Positions 10,847 to 22,345 of a stretch of 64,000 bases of DNA are shown here, piece by piece (the stretch's first letter is position 1; every line of letters starts with the position of its first letter). The notes below the pieces were generated by a model. The model had not been told where the DNA came from. It made no database searches and saw only the letters and a list, made by a program, of their open reading frames with translations. The stretch spans positions 38,209,039-38,273,038 of the forward strand of contig OY997590.1 of NCBI GenBank assembly GCA_963921825.1, read 5' to 3'. Source of the DNA: Erodium maritimum (lineage: Eukaryota > Streptophyta > Magnoliopsida > Geraniales > Geraniaceae). The translations under genes were made by a program, and so were the position numbers.

Positions 10847-11432
10847 TGTTGGATAAATTTGGCTTTCAAAGCCTTGCTTGCTCCTTTTGCCTTTTACTGG
10901 TGTCCCACATTGGAAACAAATGGGAAATCATGTGGGTTAATAAAAGCTGGTGCTCTTGTCCTGTTCAACATGAAGCCCTTGTGCCTATGCTAGTTGGGCC
11001 GGAACATGCCTTGCGCGTTGTCGCCGTCCGTCCGGGCCGGGCTCGGGCTCGGGTGGAGCCCCTACGGGGCGGGCAAAACTATCTTTGTTTACAAAATACT
11101 TTTTGTTTTTTCTGTTAGAGACTTTTTCAAAACTGTTTGAACAAGTCTGATCGTGATGTTGAGTGGATCGTACCGTCCTGTTGTTTCCACATCCAGTAGA
11201 GCGAGTGGGCGCGCTGTTGGGTAGAGCTGAGAGATCCTAGGGGAGCAACCTCGGGCACGCCGGAACTTTTGCTTCAAAGTCAGTGGACCTCCGTGCCACG
11301 CCTCAGCTTCTCCTCTTCGTTTTGCACTTCACGCCGATTGGTGTATCGTTTTATGTTTTCAATTGCATGGTTAATTGTTCTCTGGTTTTGTTCTGCAATT
11401 CATTTCCCAGTTTGCGAAATTTCATTCCAACA
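10847..11432. mobile_element. Solo LTR, copia-type, 586 bp
   Basis: It begins TGTTGGATAAATTTGG and ends CATTCCAACA, giving the inverted TGTTGGA/TCCAACA termini of an LTR. It is flanked on both sides by the 5-bp repeat AAACT (10842-10846 and 11433-11437). No internal retroelement sequence remains, so this is a solo LTR left by LTR-LTR recombination. It contains a GC-rich block (11000-11075). The assignment to copia rests on size and TGTTG termini only. Confidence 0.85.
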
Positions 11433-11936
11433 AAACTTACGTTCGTAATACATGTTAAGCACCGTGAAATTTAGTCGTTACAATATACATCCATACATCA
11501 ACATGATACAAAAATCTATGCAAACTGTACCCTCAGTTGTCTATTATTGTGATACAATAATTTAAGTTCGTTTCTTTTGGAGAAATGTTTCCATCAAAAT
11601 GAAAAACAGATTCAGTGTGACACCATATAAGGGCATCCACAGTGCTAGTATGTTGGTGCTGCTTGTTTGTGCTGACTGTTAGATTAAAAAATTAATATTT
11701 CAGTAAATTCTCAACCAACAGTCAACACTAACAGTCAACAACCTGCAATGCTATTTTTTCTACTGACTGTTCTTCTAAAATAATAATATTAACATAACAA
11801 TTATATCCAAAAAAAAACACACTTTAATATTACACGATACATATTACATGTTAAAATTAACAAAGATTAAACTAAACATACGTTCACCATAACTTATTAT
11901 CACCGAAACGAAAATAAGACATAGCATGATAACGAT

Positions 11937-12327
11937 TTATATTTCGTGATCGTATCGTAGCCACTTCGGGTGGTCTTTGAGCAAACTCCATATCATGAAC
12001 TTGGTAAAAGGTCGGTGATATCGGTTCATATACTGTTCCGCAGCCAAGGCTCTAATTTGGTCATCGATTTGTCCCGGTAGACGAGCATGTTATTTTTCAC
12101 GTATATTAAATTGAACAAAGTACATTTTCCAATATCCTTTGCCAGTGGTCCTTGTACTGCTTCTCGGACCACATTGGGGTTGTGTCAGGAGTATTATGGA
12201 CGTAGTTAGCATACACATCTGGCCAGTACCAGATGGTTGGACCCGAGCAGGCGTGTTGAAGCTACTCAAGAACCAACACCAACTCTTCTTCGTGTGGCCA
12301 CTGGAAAGGTCTTGAGTTGCAGTCCAT
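11937..12327 (-). pseudogene. Harbinger ORF1-like Myb/SANT protein remnant (copy A)
   Basis: From ATG at 12327 the frame reads MDCNSRPFQWPHEEELVLVL, a premature TAG, then WPDVYANYVHN and WSEKQYKDHWQRILEN. After a frame change it continues IDDQIRALAAEQYMNRYH, FMIWSLLKDHPKWLRYDHE and a stop at 11937. The W-x-EEE-L and KDHWQ pattern resembles the Myb/SANT-like DNA-binding ORF1 of PIF/Harbinger elements, which by family knowledge helps load the transposase on DNA. A minus-strand TATA-like CTATAAATAC at 12421-12430 sits about 95 bases upstream of the ATG. The frame is broken by one stop and at least one frameshift. Confidence 0.65.
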
Positions 12328-12779
12328 AAGTGGTTCGGTGGAGGAGAAAAATGTAGAGAGGTTTTTAGATGAAGAGAGGAGATGATGTATGGAGTGGTGA
12401 GAATAATTGATGGAGGTGGTGGTATTTATAGCCACCAAACCGTCGGTCCTTCAAGGGAAATTTGGTTATTTTCCATATTGTATGCAATTATGTCATGCAA
12501 ACCAAGGAATTTAAAATGAAGACCATGTTCAAATGAAATGTTGGTGAAATGAAATTCAAAGTGCAATTCAACCACGTACTTAAATAACGGATGTCCAACG
12601 TCAGTGAAATCGATAAAATAAGACGAGATAAAAAAATTAATGCGAAGATAAAAGGAAACCGACAATTAATTTAAATTGATTCATTGAACGAAAATAAACG
12701 ATTATAGTTCATTAAATAAAAAACAGATACAGACAACGGAAAACGTAATTGAAAAACCACAAGGAGGAACACCGGAATG

Positions 12780-13769
12780 TCACTATTGCATCATATGGCG
12801 CAACATCGCAAGGTTGGAATAGTGGGCCTCAAGCTCAACGGGGGTCATGGTCGACTTGTCCTTGGACTCCTCCTACAACCACTTATTGTAGTACTGATGC
12901 TTGGTGGTCATAATTTGCAACTTTAATTCATATGCTTTGCAACATTTAAGATAATCTCCTTTGTTTCCGATTGTTTCCTTTTCTGTTTGAGCCTTACAAT
13001 TTTGATAGCCTTCTAACCCATAGGCCGATTGTACCCCGAACGTTGGCTCATCCCCATCGTGTGCTCACTGTCATCCCCAGGTGTGTCATCCCCGGGTGTC
13101 TTCCTGAGTGCGCTTGCTCGATTCGCTAGATGGTTGGAACATCGACGTCGGTGGCGTATGTTGTTCAACCTCCTCTGTGTCAGATACGACAAAGTGCTCT
13201 TACGTCCACTTCTACTGTTTTTTGATGAGCATCCACCAACGCTTCCAAACAAAGGGTTGACCTTCATTCTTCAAATACATTTACTCGGCCAACGTCGTAA
13301 CTTCGCCATCGGGTCGGCCGCTCCTATGATCCTTCTGAATCTGTTCGTAGTACCTTTGGAACTTCGTCACTTTAGGGTTCACTTGTGCCCAGTGATCCTT
13401 GACTGTTCTTGGACCGCAACGGATCATCTGGTCCACACATGTCAGCGACTTCTTTCCTGATGGCACCCCAATACTTCACATTCGTTTTTCCATTATCGTG
13501 AATTGAATCATAGGAATTGATCATCCAAGCGTGAACAAGAAGCATGTCCTCCTCGACGCTCCACAATCTTCAAGTGGCCTTTTTCGATTGCTCCACGCTC
13601 GTCGTAATTTTGGTCCTCTCGCCCCTCCTTTAGCGCGGGGGGTCGACACCACAGCGACGTCTTCGATAACCATGGGAATTTCTTGACTTCTCGGTACAGA
13701 GTTTTGTCTCATGAGGAATTCGTCTTGGGTTGCTGGGACGTAGTCTTCGTTTGCAAGCTCGGTAATCAT
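12780..13769 (-). pseudogene. Harbinger ORF1-like Myb/SANT protein remnant (copy B)
   Basis: Successive minus-strand pieces read as one ORF1 protein: an N-terminal MITELANEDYVPATQDEF and Arg-rich RRAWSNRKRP (13769-13560), a SANT-like block WSVEEDMLLVHAWMINSYDS with YWGAIRKEVAD (13566-13450), then RTVKDHWAQVNPKVTKFQRY (13420-13281), MYLKNEGQPFVWKRWWMLI (13270-13210), and a charged tail to about 12780. Frameshifts near 13560 and 13460 and stops near 13281 and 13205 break it. Plant genome annotations often call such proteins glutathione S-transferase T3-like by mistake; they are transposon ORF1. Confidence 0.75.
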
Positions 13770-14164
13770 TTCATTCCAAATGTACTCTATTGCGTAAAAT
13801 AAACAAATGTAGAAAAAGAATAGAGCAGTATTTTGAGAGGGATTGTGTTGGTGTGTGAAAATGAAAGAGGTGTTGTTTATGTAAGGGAGAAGGGGAGAAA
13901 AGGGGGGAAAAGCAATCTGTCATCACTGCGACGTGGCGCCAGCAGAGAGGGCCAACGGTCGATGCTGTCTTTGAAGTGGCAACGGCTATCACCGCCAACA
14001 GTGAGCGCCAATGGCTAGTTCCTCGTCGCCCCTCACCACCAGTTCTAAATCGTTGGCTCCCCGTTGACTCCCCGCCAGCAATTGCTTCCCACCAACGCTT
14101 CAGCATCGATTTCCCCACCAGCACTTCAGCGTCGGTTTCCCCACCAGCGTTGGGGGTGCTCTAA

Positions 14165-14797
14165 GAGCATCTCTAGTGGTAAACCACTAGCTAATGGTAG
14201 CAACTAGTAGTTTGAGCATATTTTTACTTTCTTTCTTTGCCAAACCACTAGTTGTTACTACTAGCTCTGTAGTGATAACCATCAGTTAGTGGTAGCAACT
14301 AGTAGTTAGTTGTTTTTGTAAATTTAAATAAATATTTGAAAATTCATATTAATTTGGCGATGTGAAATACGAATCATTACATTAGTCATGCTGGGCATCT
14401 TGAAATTTAGCTCAAATGTGTCATTTGACGTACCTTTGTAAGTCGTTTGGTAGTTCTTTCTACCATCTTCTCCCCAACTTTGCCAAATTCTTGAGGAGTC
14501 ATTTAAGCCAACTTCGTTATTGTTGGACGTAGATCCATCGAAAAAGAACAGAAATCTAGAGAAGGTTTATGAGAAATTGAGAGGGGAGATTCAGTATACA
14601 GAGAAATGTTGACAACCAATTCAACCGTGACGCGTGACGCCTCGTCACTGGGCCAACAACTAGTTGTTGGAGCCAGGTGCGCGCTACTACGCCGTTGTGC
14701 ATTGTTGTAGGATCCTGCATTGAGCGGCTTTGGAGCGACGTCTTGTAACGCTTCCTGCATCGAGTACTCATCCTGCAGTGATCTACCGGAAGTGCTC
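14165..14797. mobile_element. Tourist/Harbinger MITE, 633 bp
   Basis: The ends GAGCATCTCTAGTGG and CTACCGGAAGTGCTC are inverted repeats of each other (GAGCA-YYYC core). The flanks are TAA on both sides (14162-14164, 14798-14800), the PIF/Harbinger target site. No coding frame is supported. It lies head-to-tail against the Harbinger element ending at 14161. Confidence 0.8.
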
Positions 14798-14800
14798 TAA

Positions 14801-15165
14801 AGACTAGTAATGACGATTACGTTGATCGACCGGACCAAACAAAAACTTAATTTCAGTCTAAATTAGATCTATCCCTAATAAAGAAATTTAAGAAGTGTTT
14901 TAATATATAAACCTACCGGCCGTATTGGTGGGGCGTGTTAGGTAATTAGCAGAGATGGAGATAGAGTGTATTATGAAGCGAAAGAGAGAATAAATAGAGA
15001 AGTGAATGAATACAGGAGTAGAGTAGGAGAAATTAGAAACAGACATTAGTTAATGATTCAATGTTCAAAAAGAAAAGGCAACATTAAATAGAGAGAACTA
15101 ATTAAGAGACCTCACATATGATGATGCAATGTGACTGTGAGGGATGAGTATCTTCTGGTTCTGAC
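14801..15165. other. 3' flank of the ZF-HD gene, no gene seen
   Basis: AT-rich sequence immediately downstream of the minus-strand ZF-HD stop codon. It probably contains that gene's 3' UTR. No frame or repeat is supported. Confidence 0.4.
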
Positions 15166-15879
15166 TTACATTAAGGTTGGTTGTGGTAGTGGTTGTTGTT
15201 GTGGTAATGGTAGTGGTAGTGGGGAGTGATCTGGTGGGTGCTTCTTCATGGCATTCTTGTTATTGTGCATCCAGACCTTGAAGACCTGTCTCCTGACGCC
15301 GACCTCTCCGCAGAAGTTGTCGATCTCCTCCTCGTCCTGCCTCTGGAACCTCCACCCCACCTTCTCCGCGAACTCCACCATCCTGCTCTTCTGCTCCGCC
15401 GTGAACTTGGTCCGCGACCTCTTCTTCACCACCGCGTACGGCGGCGCCCCCGCGTACGCGTTCAGGTCCTCGCTCGACGACTCCGTGCCCCCGCAGTAGG
15501 CCACGTTCATCGGCGGCACGAAGTGGTGGTGGTGCGACGGCAGCGCGAGGGGCAGCTGCACCACGCTCCTCCGGCAGCTGGAGCTGAACTGCGTGTCCCC
15601 CTCGACCTCCTTCCGGTGGAAGTTCCGGTGGCAGTCGCAGGCGGCGCACTTGAGGGCCTCGAGCGTGCCGTCGTCGCCGCTGGGCATGAACTCCCCGCAG
15701 CCGTCGACGACATTGCCGCCCACGTTGGCGGCGTGGTTCTTGAGGCACTCGCGGTAGCGGAGGGGCTTGGCGGAGACCGGATCTGACGGTTGCCTCTGAA
15801 GATGGTCCGACAAACCGGTCAGAACGAAGGCGTCGTCCCGCTTCCTCGATCCGTCGTGTCCTCCGCCCCTCATCTCCAT
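15166..15879 (-). CDS. Zinc-finger homeodomain (ZF-HD) transcription factor
   Basis: A single-exon frame of 237 residues, as is usual for plant ZHD genes. Residues ~39-92 form the ZF-HD dimerisation finger (RYRECLKNHAANVGGNVVDG, CGEFMPSG, LKCAACDCHRNFHRKE), with the conserved Cys/His set complete. Residues ~152-213 form the ZHD-type homeodomain (RSRTKFTAEQKSRMVEFAEK, VGWRFQRQDEEEIDNFC, VRRQVFKVWMHNNKNAMKK). A His run lies between them, and a Pro/Gln-rich tail (PLPLPLPQQQPLPQP) follows. By family knowledge ZHDs act as nuclear homo- and heterodimers on ATTA-core sites, and their loss affects shoot and floral development. The coding sequence is much more GC-rich than its surroundings, which is normal for intronless plant transcription factors. 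I recall Arabidopsis ZHD5/HB33 (At1g75240) as the likely counterpart. Confidence 0.95.
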   Translation of the reverse strand: MEMRGGGHDGSRKRDDAFVLTGLSDHLQRQPSDPVSAKPLRYRECLKNHAANVGGNVVDGCGEFMPSGDDGTLEALKCAACDCHRNFHRKEVEGDTQFSSSCRRSVVQLPLALPSHHHHFVPPMNVAYCGGTESSSEDLNAYAGAPPYAVVKKRSRTKFTAEQKSRMVEFAEKVGWRFQRQDEEEIDNFCGEVGVRRQVFKVWMHNNKNAMKKHPPDHSPLPLPLPQQQPLPQPTLM

Positions 15880-16938
15880 CGATCCAAATTAAAAGCTTAT
15901 ACAAACTTAGTCGGAAAATATTAATAAATAGCTTGTCTGACACGGTGCTTGATTTTCAGCATTACGGCGCTAAACCCACCAACCAATGCTTAGGTTTCAG
16001 CATTTCTAACTGTACGTACAAGCTTAATAGGAGAAAGAAAAAGATTATGACCTAAAGTGAGAGTTAAGACGCCATGGAAGTGAAGTGGTGGGTTTGAGAG
16101 GAACAAGAGACAAGCTGGTTGGGTGTGCTGAAGCCGGGGAGAAAGATTAAAAAAAAAACACTAGATAGATAGAATAGAAGAGACTTCTTTCTCTCTCTCT
16201 CTCTTTAGATGATGCTGTAGATGTAGAGGAGTGTAGATGTAGGGAAGAAAGAAGAACCGACAAAGTCATGTTCATACCCTCCCACGCACTGGGCCCCACT
16301 CTCCTCAATTCCCCATCGCCATTATTGCTTGTTTCTTATCTTCTTCCAATCCATGCTCTCTCTTCTCATTCTCAACCCCTTTTTTTCTCTTTATCAACTC
16401 CTTAATCCTCAGACATTTCCTTAATCAAACTCTTTTTCTCTCTCTCTCTCATGTATGTGTAATGTGTAATGTGTAATGTGGTTGTGGTGTGTGGGGTTAA
16501 AAGGGAAAAATGAAATGGGCCCACAAGACAGAGGAGGGAGGGTGTCTGTGTGGTTGCTCTCAGCTCCTGTAACTCTCTCTCTCTCTCTCACCCCATGTCT
16601 AGTTTGTATCAAAACTCTGAGGATGATGACGCCGAGGATGCACAGTTTTCTTATGAAAAAAAGGATGGGTGAGGTGTGGTGTGTCATGTGTCATGTTCAT
16701 GTGTGCAGATACAGAGCTTGGCTTAAGTAATGTTTGTCTCTGTGTGTGTGCGAGCTTTGGTACTTGCTTCTTCTCTCTTCCTGCGCTCGATGACTTGTGC
16801 CAGAACTTCACCTTCCACCAATCCTATCCTTTGCTTTTCAACACCCTATCCCTGTCCCATAACCTTTTTTTTTTTTATTTCAAACACTCAACCACTAATT
16901 ATTTGGACTACTTCTTCGTTTTTTTTGGTATGGTATCA
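15880..16938 (-). promoter_or_regulatory. Upstream region of the ZF-HD gene
   Basis: About 1.06 kb with no supported coding frame. It contains CT microsatellites at 16191-16204, 16436-16450 and 16571-16589, and GTGTAATGTGTAATGTGTAA triplications near 16455-16478. CT/GA tracts are frequent in plant 5' UTRs and core promoters, and here they lie 310-710 bases upstream of the ATG, read on the minus strand as GA repeats. The distal part may belong to an unrelated interval. Confidence 0.45.
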
Positions 16939-18759
16939 GGAGAAAAAATTAAATAGAAACCATTCTTTAACGTAAAAACAATGTGAACCAATCCAGACCA
17001 TTCATTTTAAGAATAGAGGAATGAGATGCGATTGATTTGTTGACTTGTTGACTGCAAAAAATACATCACTTTTTAGTAAGTGTTAAGGGCTTTTTAGTAA
17101 AACCATCATACTATTTTTTTTACCAATTCACTAATTTAATTTTTCCCGCTTCGTTTGAATTCCGATTGGCTTCAAACTTGCGCCATTAGTTTTGTTTTTT
17201 CAAGTGCTTTCTATCAAGATCAATCATGAATATATTTTGAAGCACGAAAAAAAAAAAATTTCGAGGCTGATTTTTTTAAAAAAGTTAAGTCTGGGTAATT
17301 TTTATCAATACTATACACTGGGTTTATCAACACTATACACTGGGTTTATCAACATTAAACACTAGTTTTATCACATCATTTTCCAAAATCGAACATGATT
17401 TTTATCACATCATCACATGTTTTTTATGAACATTAAGCATTAGTTTTATCAACACTAAACTCTATGTTTATCATTAAATTACATGTGTTTTTATCATCCC
17501 ATCACATGTTTTTTTATCAGCACTAAACTCTAGGTTATCACGCTTATTTCGGGGCTGCTTTTAAAAAAAAGTTAAGTCTGGGTAATTTTTATCAACAATA
17601 TACACTGAGTTTATCAACACTATAGACTGGGTTTATCAACAATGAACACTAGTTTTATCGCCTCATTTTCCAAAATCGAACATGATTTTTATCACATCAT
17701 CACATGTTTTTTTATGAACACTAAGCACTAGTTTTATCAACACTAAACACTATGTTTATCATTAAATTACATGTGTTTTTATCATCACATCACATGTTTT
17801 TTTATCAACACTAAACTCTAGTTTATCACGCTTATTTCGGGACTGATTTTTAAAAAAGTTAAGTCTGGGTAATTTTCATCAACACTATACACTGAGTTTA
17901 TCAACACTATAGACTGGGTTTATCAACAATGAACACTAGTTTTATCGCCTCATTTTCCAAAATCGAACATGATTTTTATCACATCATCACATGTTTTTTT
18001 ATGAACACTAAGCACTAGTTTTATCAACACTAAACACTATGTTTATCATTAAATTACATGTGTTTTTATCATCCCATCACATGTTTTTTTATCAACACTA
18101 AACTCTAGTTTATCACGCTTATTTCGGGGCTGATTTTTAAAAAAGTTAAGTCTGGGTAATTTTCATCAACACTATACACTAAGTTTATCAACACTATACA
18201 CTGAGTTTATCAACACTGAACACTGGTTTTATCACCTCATTTTCCAAAATCGAACATGATTTTTGTCACATCATCACATGTTTTTTTATTAAAACTAAGC
18301 ACTAGTTTTATCAACACTAAGCACTATTTAGCACTAGTTTGATACCCCGGTATAAAAAATTTATTAGTGAAGATTTATCAACACTCAACATTGTTTTTAT
18401 CACCCCCAATATAACTTTTTATTTTCGTGCTTCAAAATATATTCATGACTAATCTTGATTTAAAGCCCTTGGAAAAAGAAAAATATTGGCGCAAGTTTGA
18501 AGCTAATCGGAGTTGAAACGAAGCGGGAATGATTAAATTAGTGAATTGTTGAACAAAAAAATGGACACTTGTCCACATGACACCATGTTATTACAATTAT
18601 GCTCTTGCTTGTGTGAGAAAGGAAGAAAGTGACGTGAGTTTTGGTGGAATTGGGGGTGATGATGTGACATTATGGTGAATGTTAGATCTAAAGGGTGTGT
18701 GGCTAGAATTTGTTCCCATAGTTTTTAGGATAAGAGTGGTTTCTATTAGATTTCTCCTC
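16939..18759 (+). mobile_element. Compound-inverted-repeat element with TTTATCA arrays, copy A
   Basis: The outer ends GGAGAAAAAATTAAATAGAA and (reverse) GAGGAGAAATCTAATAGAA are inverted over about 55 bases. Farther in, a second inverted block of ~130 bases (CACTAATTTAATT...CCGCTTCGTTTGAA...CGCCA...GAAGCACGAAAA) appears at 17127-17252 and in reverse at 18422-18548. Between the two blocks each arm has its own unique ~150-base sequence. The interior is packed with TTTATCAACACT-type repeats, all in one orientation. No coding frame. No target-site duplication could be settled. Confidence 0.75.
17263..18400 (+). repeat. ~288-bp tandem higher-order repeat, nearly 4 copies
   Basis: The phrase GGCTGATTTTTAAAAAAGTT followed by AAGTCTGGGTAATTTT recurs at 17263, 17551, 17839 and 18126 (periods 288, 288, 287). 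Each unit contains the same order of smaller TTTATCA repeats (CACTAGTTTTATCGCCTCAT, then ACATGATTTTTATCACATCA, and so on). The other copies of the element family have only about one unit, so copy A has expanded. Confidence 0.85.
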
Positions 18760-19164
18760 TGGTTTCGGTGCCTAATATATTTCAAAATTTTCAATACACT
18801 ATTATATTTATAGTTTACGAATCTTTTTTTCTTTCTTAAAATATTATGTCTAATTAATCATTTTCAAACATGCTCAAATATAAGATGGGATAATTTTTTT
18901 ACAGTTGAGATTATAGCCTGTAACTCACGTTTGTCGCATATGTTCTAGCGTGCAAGGTCACACAACATGCTTTTATCAAAACAAATAAAAGTTACACGAC
19001 AATAGTATATTAGTTCGATTACGCAAGACCAAGGTTCTAAATATTCACTCGGGTAGTTGTCTTGGCTTGTTGGATGACGAGCCCTATTGCGAGAGAGCGA
19101 GAGAGACCGAGACGACCTTTTAAAATGAGATTAAAAAAACAACCAGAATATTTTTTCCATTGTC
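18760..19164. other. Intergenic spacer, nothing recognised
   Basis: 405 AT-rich bases between the copy A element and the hAT-like element's target duplication. No frame or repeat is supported. Confidence 0.4.
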
Positions 19165-19402
19165 GTGTCAGTTAGTGGCGGAGCCAGCTTATTCAGTAAG
19201 GGGGGCACTAATATTTTTTCCAGTAATGATTATAATACAAAATAAAACTAAAAGTATTAATATTGCACAAAAAAATCTCTACTTATTACAAATCGTAGTG
19301 TTGAGATTACATATTTAAAAATATTATTAATGATAATTCAATAAAAAAAAATATCCATTTCGATATATATAAGCATACAATTCTTCATCCATTAGATATT
19401 GT

Positions 19403-20686
19403 CATCTATTTTAAGAATGGATGGATGAGATGCAATTGAGTTGTTGACTACAAAAACACAGCACTTTTTAGTAAGTGGTAGAGACTTTTTAGTAAAACTA
19501 TCATATTACTTTTTTTACCAATTCACTAATTTAATTTCTCTCACTTCGTTTGAACTCCGATTGACTTCAAACTTGCGTCAATAATTTTGTTTTTTCAAGG
19601 GCTTTCTATCAAGATAAGTCATGAATATATTTTGAAGCACGAAAAAAAATTTATTTTGGGGTTGATTTATAAAAAAATTATACATGGGTAATTTTTATCA
19701 ACACATTACATTGGGTTTATCAACACTTTACACCGATTTTATCAACACTGGACACTAGGTTTATCACCTCATTTTTTTAAACTAAACATGATTTACTTTT
19801 TTCCGCTTCGTTTGAACTCCGATTGGCTTCAAACTTGCGCCAATATCTTTGTTTTTTCAAGGGATTTCTATCAAGATCAGTGGTGAATATGTTTTAAAGC
19901 AAGAAAAAAATAAATTATGTCTGAGTAATTTTTATCAACACTTCACACTGGTTTTATCAACACTTTACTCTGGTTGTATCAACATTGAACACTAGTTTTA
20001 TCACCTCATTTTCCAAAACCGAACATGATTTTTATCACCTCATCACATGTTTTTTTGTGAACATTAAGCACTAGATTTATCAATACTAAACACTATGTTT
20101 ATCACTAAATTACATGTGTTTTATCACTCCATCACATGTTCTTTTTTATCAACACTAAATAATAGTTTATCACACTTGTTATCAAAATTGAACACGTTTT
20201 TTATCACCTTATTAATTGTTTTTTATCACGTCATTACATGTTTTTTTATCAACATTTAGTACTAGTTTGATACCCCGATATAAAACATTTATTAGTGAAG
20301 ATGTATCAACACTCAACATTATTTTTATCACCCCGATATAACTTTTTATTTTTGTGCATCAAAATATATTCATGACTGGTCTTGATTTAAAGCCCTTGGA
20401 AAAATAAAAATATTGGTGCAAGTTTGAAGCTAATCGGAGTTGAAACGAAGAAGGAATGATTAAATTAGTTAATTGGTGAAGAAAAAAATAGACACTCGTC
20501 CACATGACACCATGTTATTACAATTATGTCTTTGCTTGTGTGAGAAATGATGAAAGTGGCATGGATGTTGGGTGAAATTGGGGTGATGATGTGGCATCTT
20601 GGTGAATGTTGGATCATATGTGTGTATGGCTATGATGGATTCTCATGGTTACTAGAATAAGAGGAGTTTCTAGTCGATTTCTCCTC
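19403..20686 (+). mobile_element. Compound-inverted-repeat element, copy B (left end truncated)
   Basis: It begins inside the left arm (CATCTATTTTAAGAATGG) without the outer GAGGAGAAATC terminus. It then follows the family order: TTGACTACAAAAACACAGC, the inner block with CTTCGTTTGAACTCCGATTG, TTTATCA repeats, and the reversed inner block. It ends in GATTTCTCCTC at 20686. The orientation is the same as copies A and C. Confidence 0.7.
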
Positions 20687-20965
20687 CTATATTTATTATA
20701 TTAATAATATAACTATATTTTCTTTCCATTTAAAAGTTCATTTGTTATACTAAATATGATTATCAATATATTAAAATGGCACTAACTACAAATTAAAAAT
20801 TTAAACGAAAAACTTATTTTGAAAATTCAAGAAATAGAAACTGAATAAAAAAATCAATAAAATCAACTTTTTTAATAAAAAAAGGTAAAATTATTTTATT
20901 GATTTCAAAACAAAAATTTATATCATGTTAATCAAGTTAATAAAATTAAATATACATAATTTATA

Positions 20966-22309
20966 GAGGAGAAATCAAATAGAAACCACATCTTAACCTA
21001 GTATCCATGAGAACCCATCCAAACCATCTATTTTAAAAATGGATGGATGATATGCAATTTAGTTGTTCACTGCAAAAACACAGCACTTTTTAATAAGTGG
21101 GAGGGGCTTTTTAGAAAAACTATCATATTACTTTTTTTTACTAATTTACTAATTTAATTTTTCCCGCTTCATTTGAACTCCGATTGGCTTCAAACTTGCG
21201 CCAATATTTTTGTATTTTCAAGGGCTTTCTATCAAGATCAGTCATGAATATATTTTGAAGCACGAAAAAAATATATTTTGGGGCTGATTTAAAAAAATTA
21301 TATATGGGTAATTTTTATCAACACTTTACACTGATTTTATCAACATTAGACACTGGATTTATCACCTCATTTTTCAAAACTAAACATGATTTAAATTTTT
21401 CCGGTTCGTTTGAACTCCGATTAGCTTAAAACTTGCGCCAATATCTTTGTTTTTCAAGAGCTTTCTACCAAAACCAGTGGTGAATATATTTTAAATCAAG
21501 AAAAAAATAAATTATTTTGGGGCTAATTTAAAAAGAATTATATCTGGATAAATTTTATCAACACTTTACACTGGTTTTATCAACACTTTACTCTGGTTTT
21601 ATCAACACTGAACACTAGTTTTATCACCTCATTTTCCGAAACCGAACATGATTCTTATCACCTCATCACATGTTTTATATGAACACTAAACACTAGTTTT
21701 ATCAACACTAAACACTATGTTTATTACTAAATTACATGTGCTTTATCACCTCCATCACATGTTTTTTTTTATCAACACTAAACTCTAGTTTATCACACTT
21801 ATTATCAAAATTAAACACATTTTATCACCTCATTAATTGTTTTTTATCACCTTAGTACATGTTTTTTTATAAACATTTATCACTAGTTTCATACTCCGAT
21901 ATAAAACATTTATTAGTGAAGATTTATCAACACTCAACATTATTTTTATCACCCCGTTATAAATTTTTTATTTTTGTGCTTCAAAATATATTCATGAATG
22001 ATCTTGATGTAAAGCCCTTGGAAAAATAAAAATACTGGTGCAAGTTTGAAGCTAATCGAAGTTCAAACGAAGCAGGAAAAATAAAATTAGTAAATTGGTA
22101 AATAAAAAATATGAACACTTGTCCACATGACACCATGCTATTACGATTATGCCCTTACTTGTGTGAGAAAGGCTGAAAGTGGCGTGAAATTGGGGTGGAA
22201 TTAGGGTGATGATGTGGCATCTTGATGAATGTTGGATCATATGTGTGTGTGGCTAGAATGAGTTCTCATGGTTACTAGGATAAGAGGAGTTTCTAGCCGA
22301 TTTCTCCTC
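20966..22309 (+). mobile_element. Compound-inverted-repeat element, copy C (complete)
   Basis: It starts GAGGAGAAATCAAATAGAAA and ends with the reverse complement GATTTCTCCTC. Both inner inverted blocks are present and the interior carries one set of TTTATCA repeats. At 1.34 kb it is a good type copy of the family. The flanks TA|...|TA are compatible with a 2-bp target duplication, but copies A and D do not confirm this. Confidence 0.75.
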
Positions 22310-22345
22310 TAACGATACTAAGGTGTATGGTATAAGTTTTTCTTA

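Larger units (their letters stand above)
11631..14161 (-). mobile_element. PIF/Harbinger element with degenerate Myb/SANT-like ORFs
   Basis: The left end GGGCATCCACAGTG and right end GTTGGGGGTGCTC are the inverted termini typical of plant PIF/Harbinger transposons. Both are flanked by the family's TAA target site (11628-11630 and 14162-14164). Inside, on the minus strand, are remnants of two ORF1-type Myb/SANT-like proteins, but no DDE transposase is seen, so the element is non-autonomous now. It abuts a second element at 14165 that shares the TAA. Confidence 0.85.

Noticed and set aside
13029..13460. A 143-residue plus-strand frame
   Set aside because: Antisense to the Harbinger ORF1 relic, which has clear SANT-like motifs.
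15226..15786. A 186-residue open frame on the plus strand opposite the ZF-HD gene
   Set aside because: Antisense shadow of a GC-rich coding exon, with low-complexity Leu/Val/Arg composition and no family resemblance.
15260..15943. A 227-residue frame overlapping the ZF-HD gene on the same strand
   Set aside because: An Arg/Gly-rich out-of-frame reading of the GC-rich exon; the overlapping frame carries the complete zinc finger and homeodomain.
16939..18759. TTTATCA element family considered as Helitrons
   Set aside because: The ends are inverted repeats (GAGGAGAAATC), not a 5' TC with 3' CTRR hairpin, and insertion between A and T is not seen.
17263..22000. Regularly spaced short repeats considered as a CRISPR-like array
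   Set aside because: The spacers are not unique, the repeats are degenerate and nested in higher-order units, and the context is a plant transposon.
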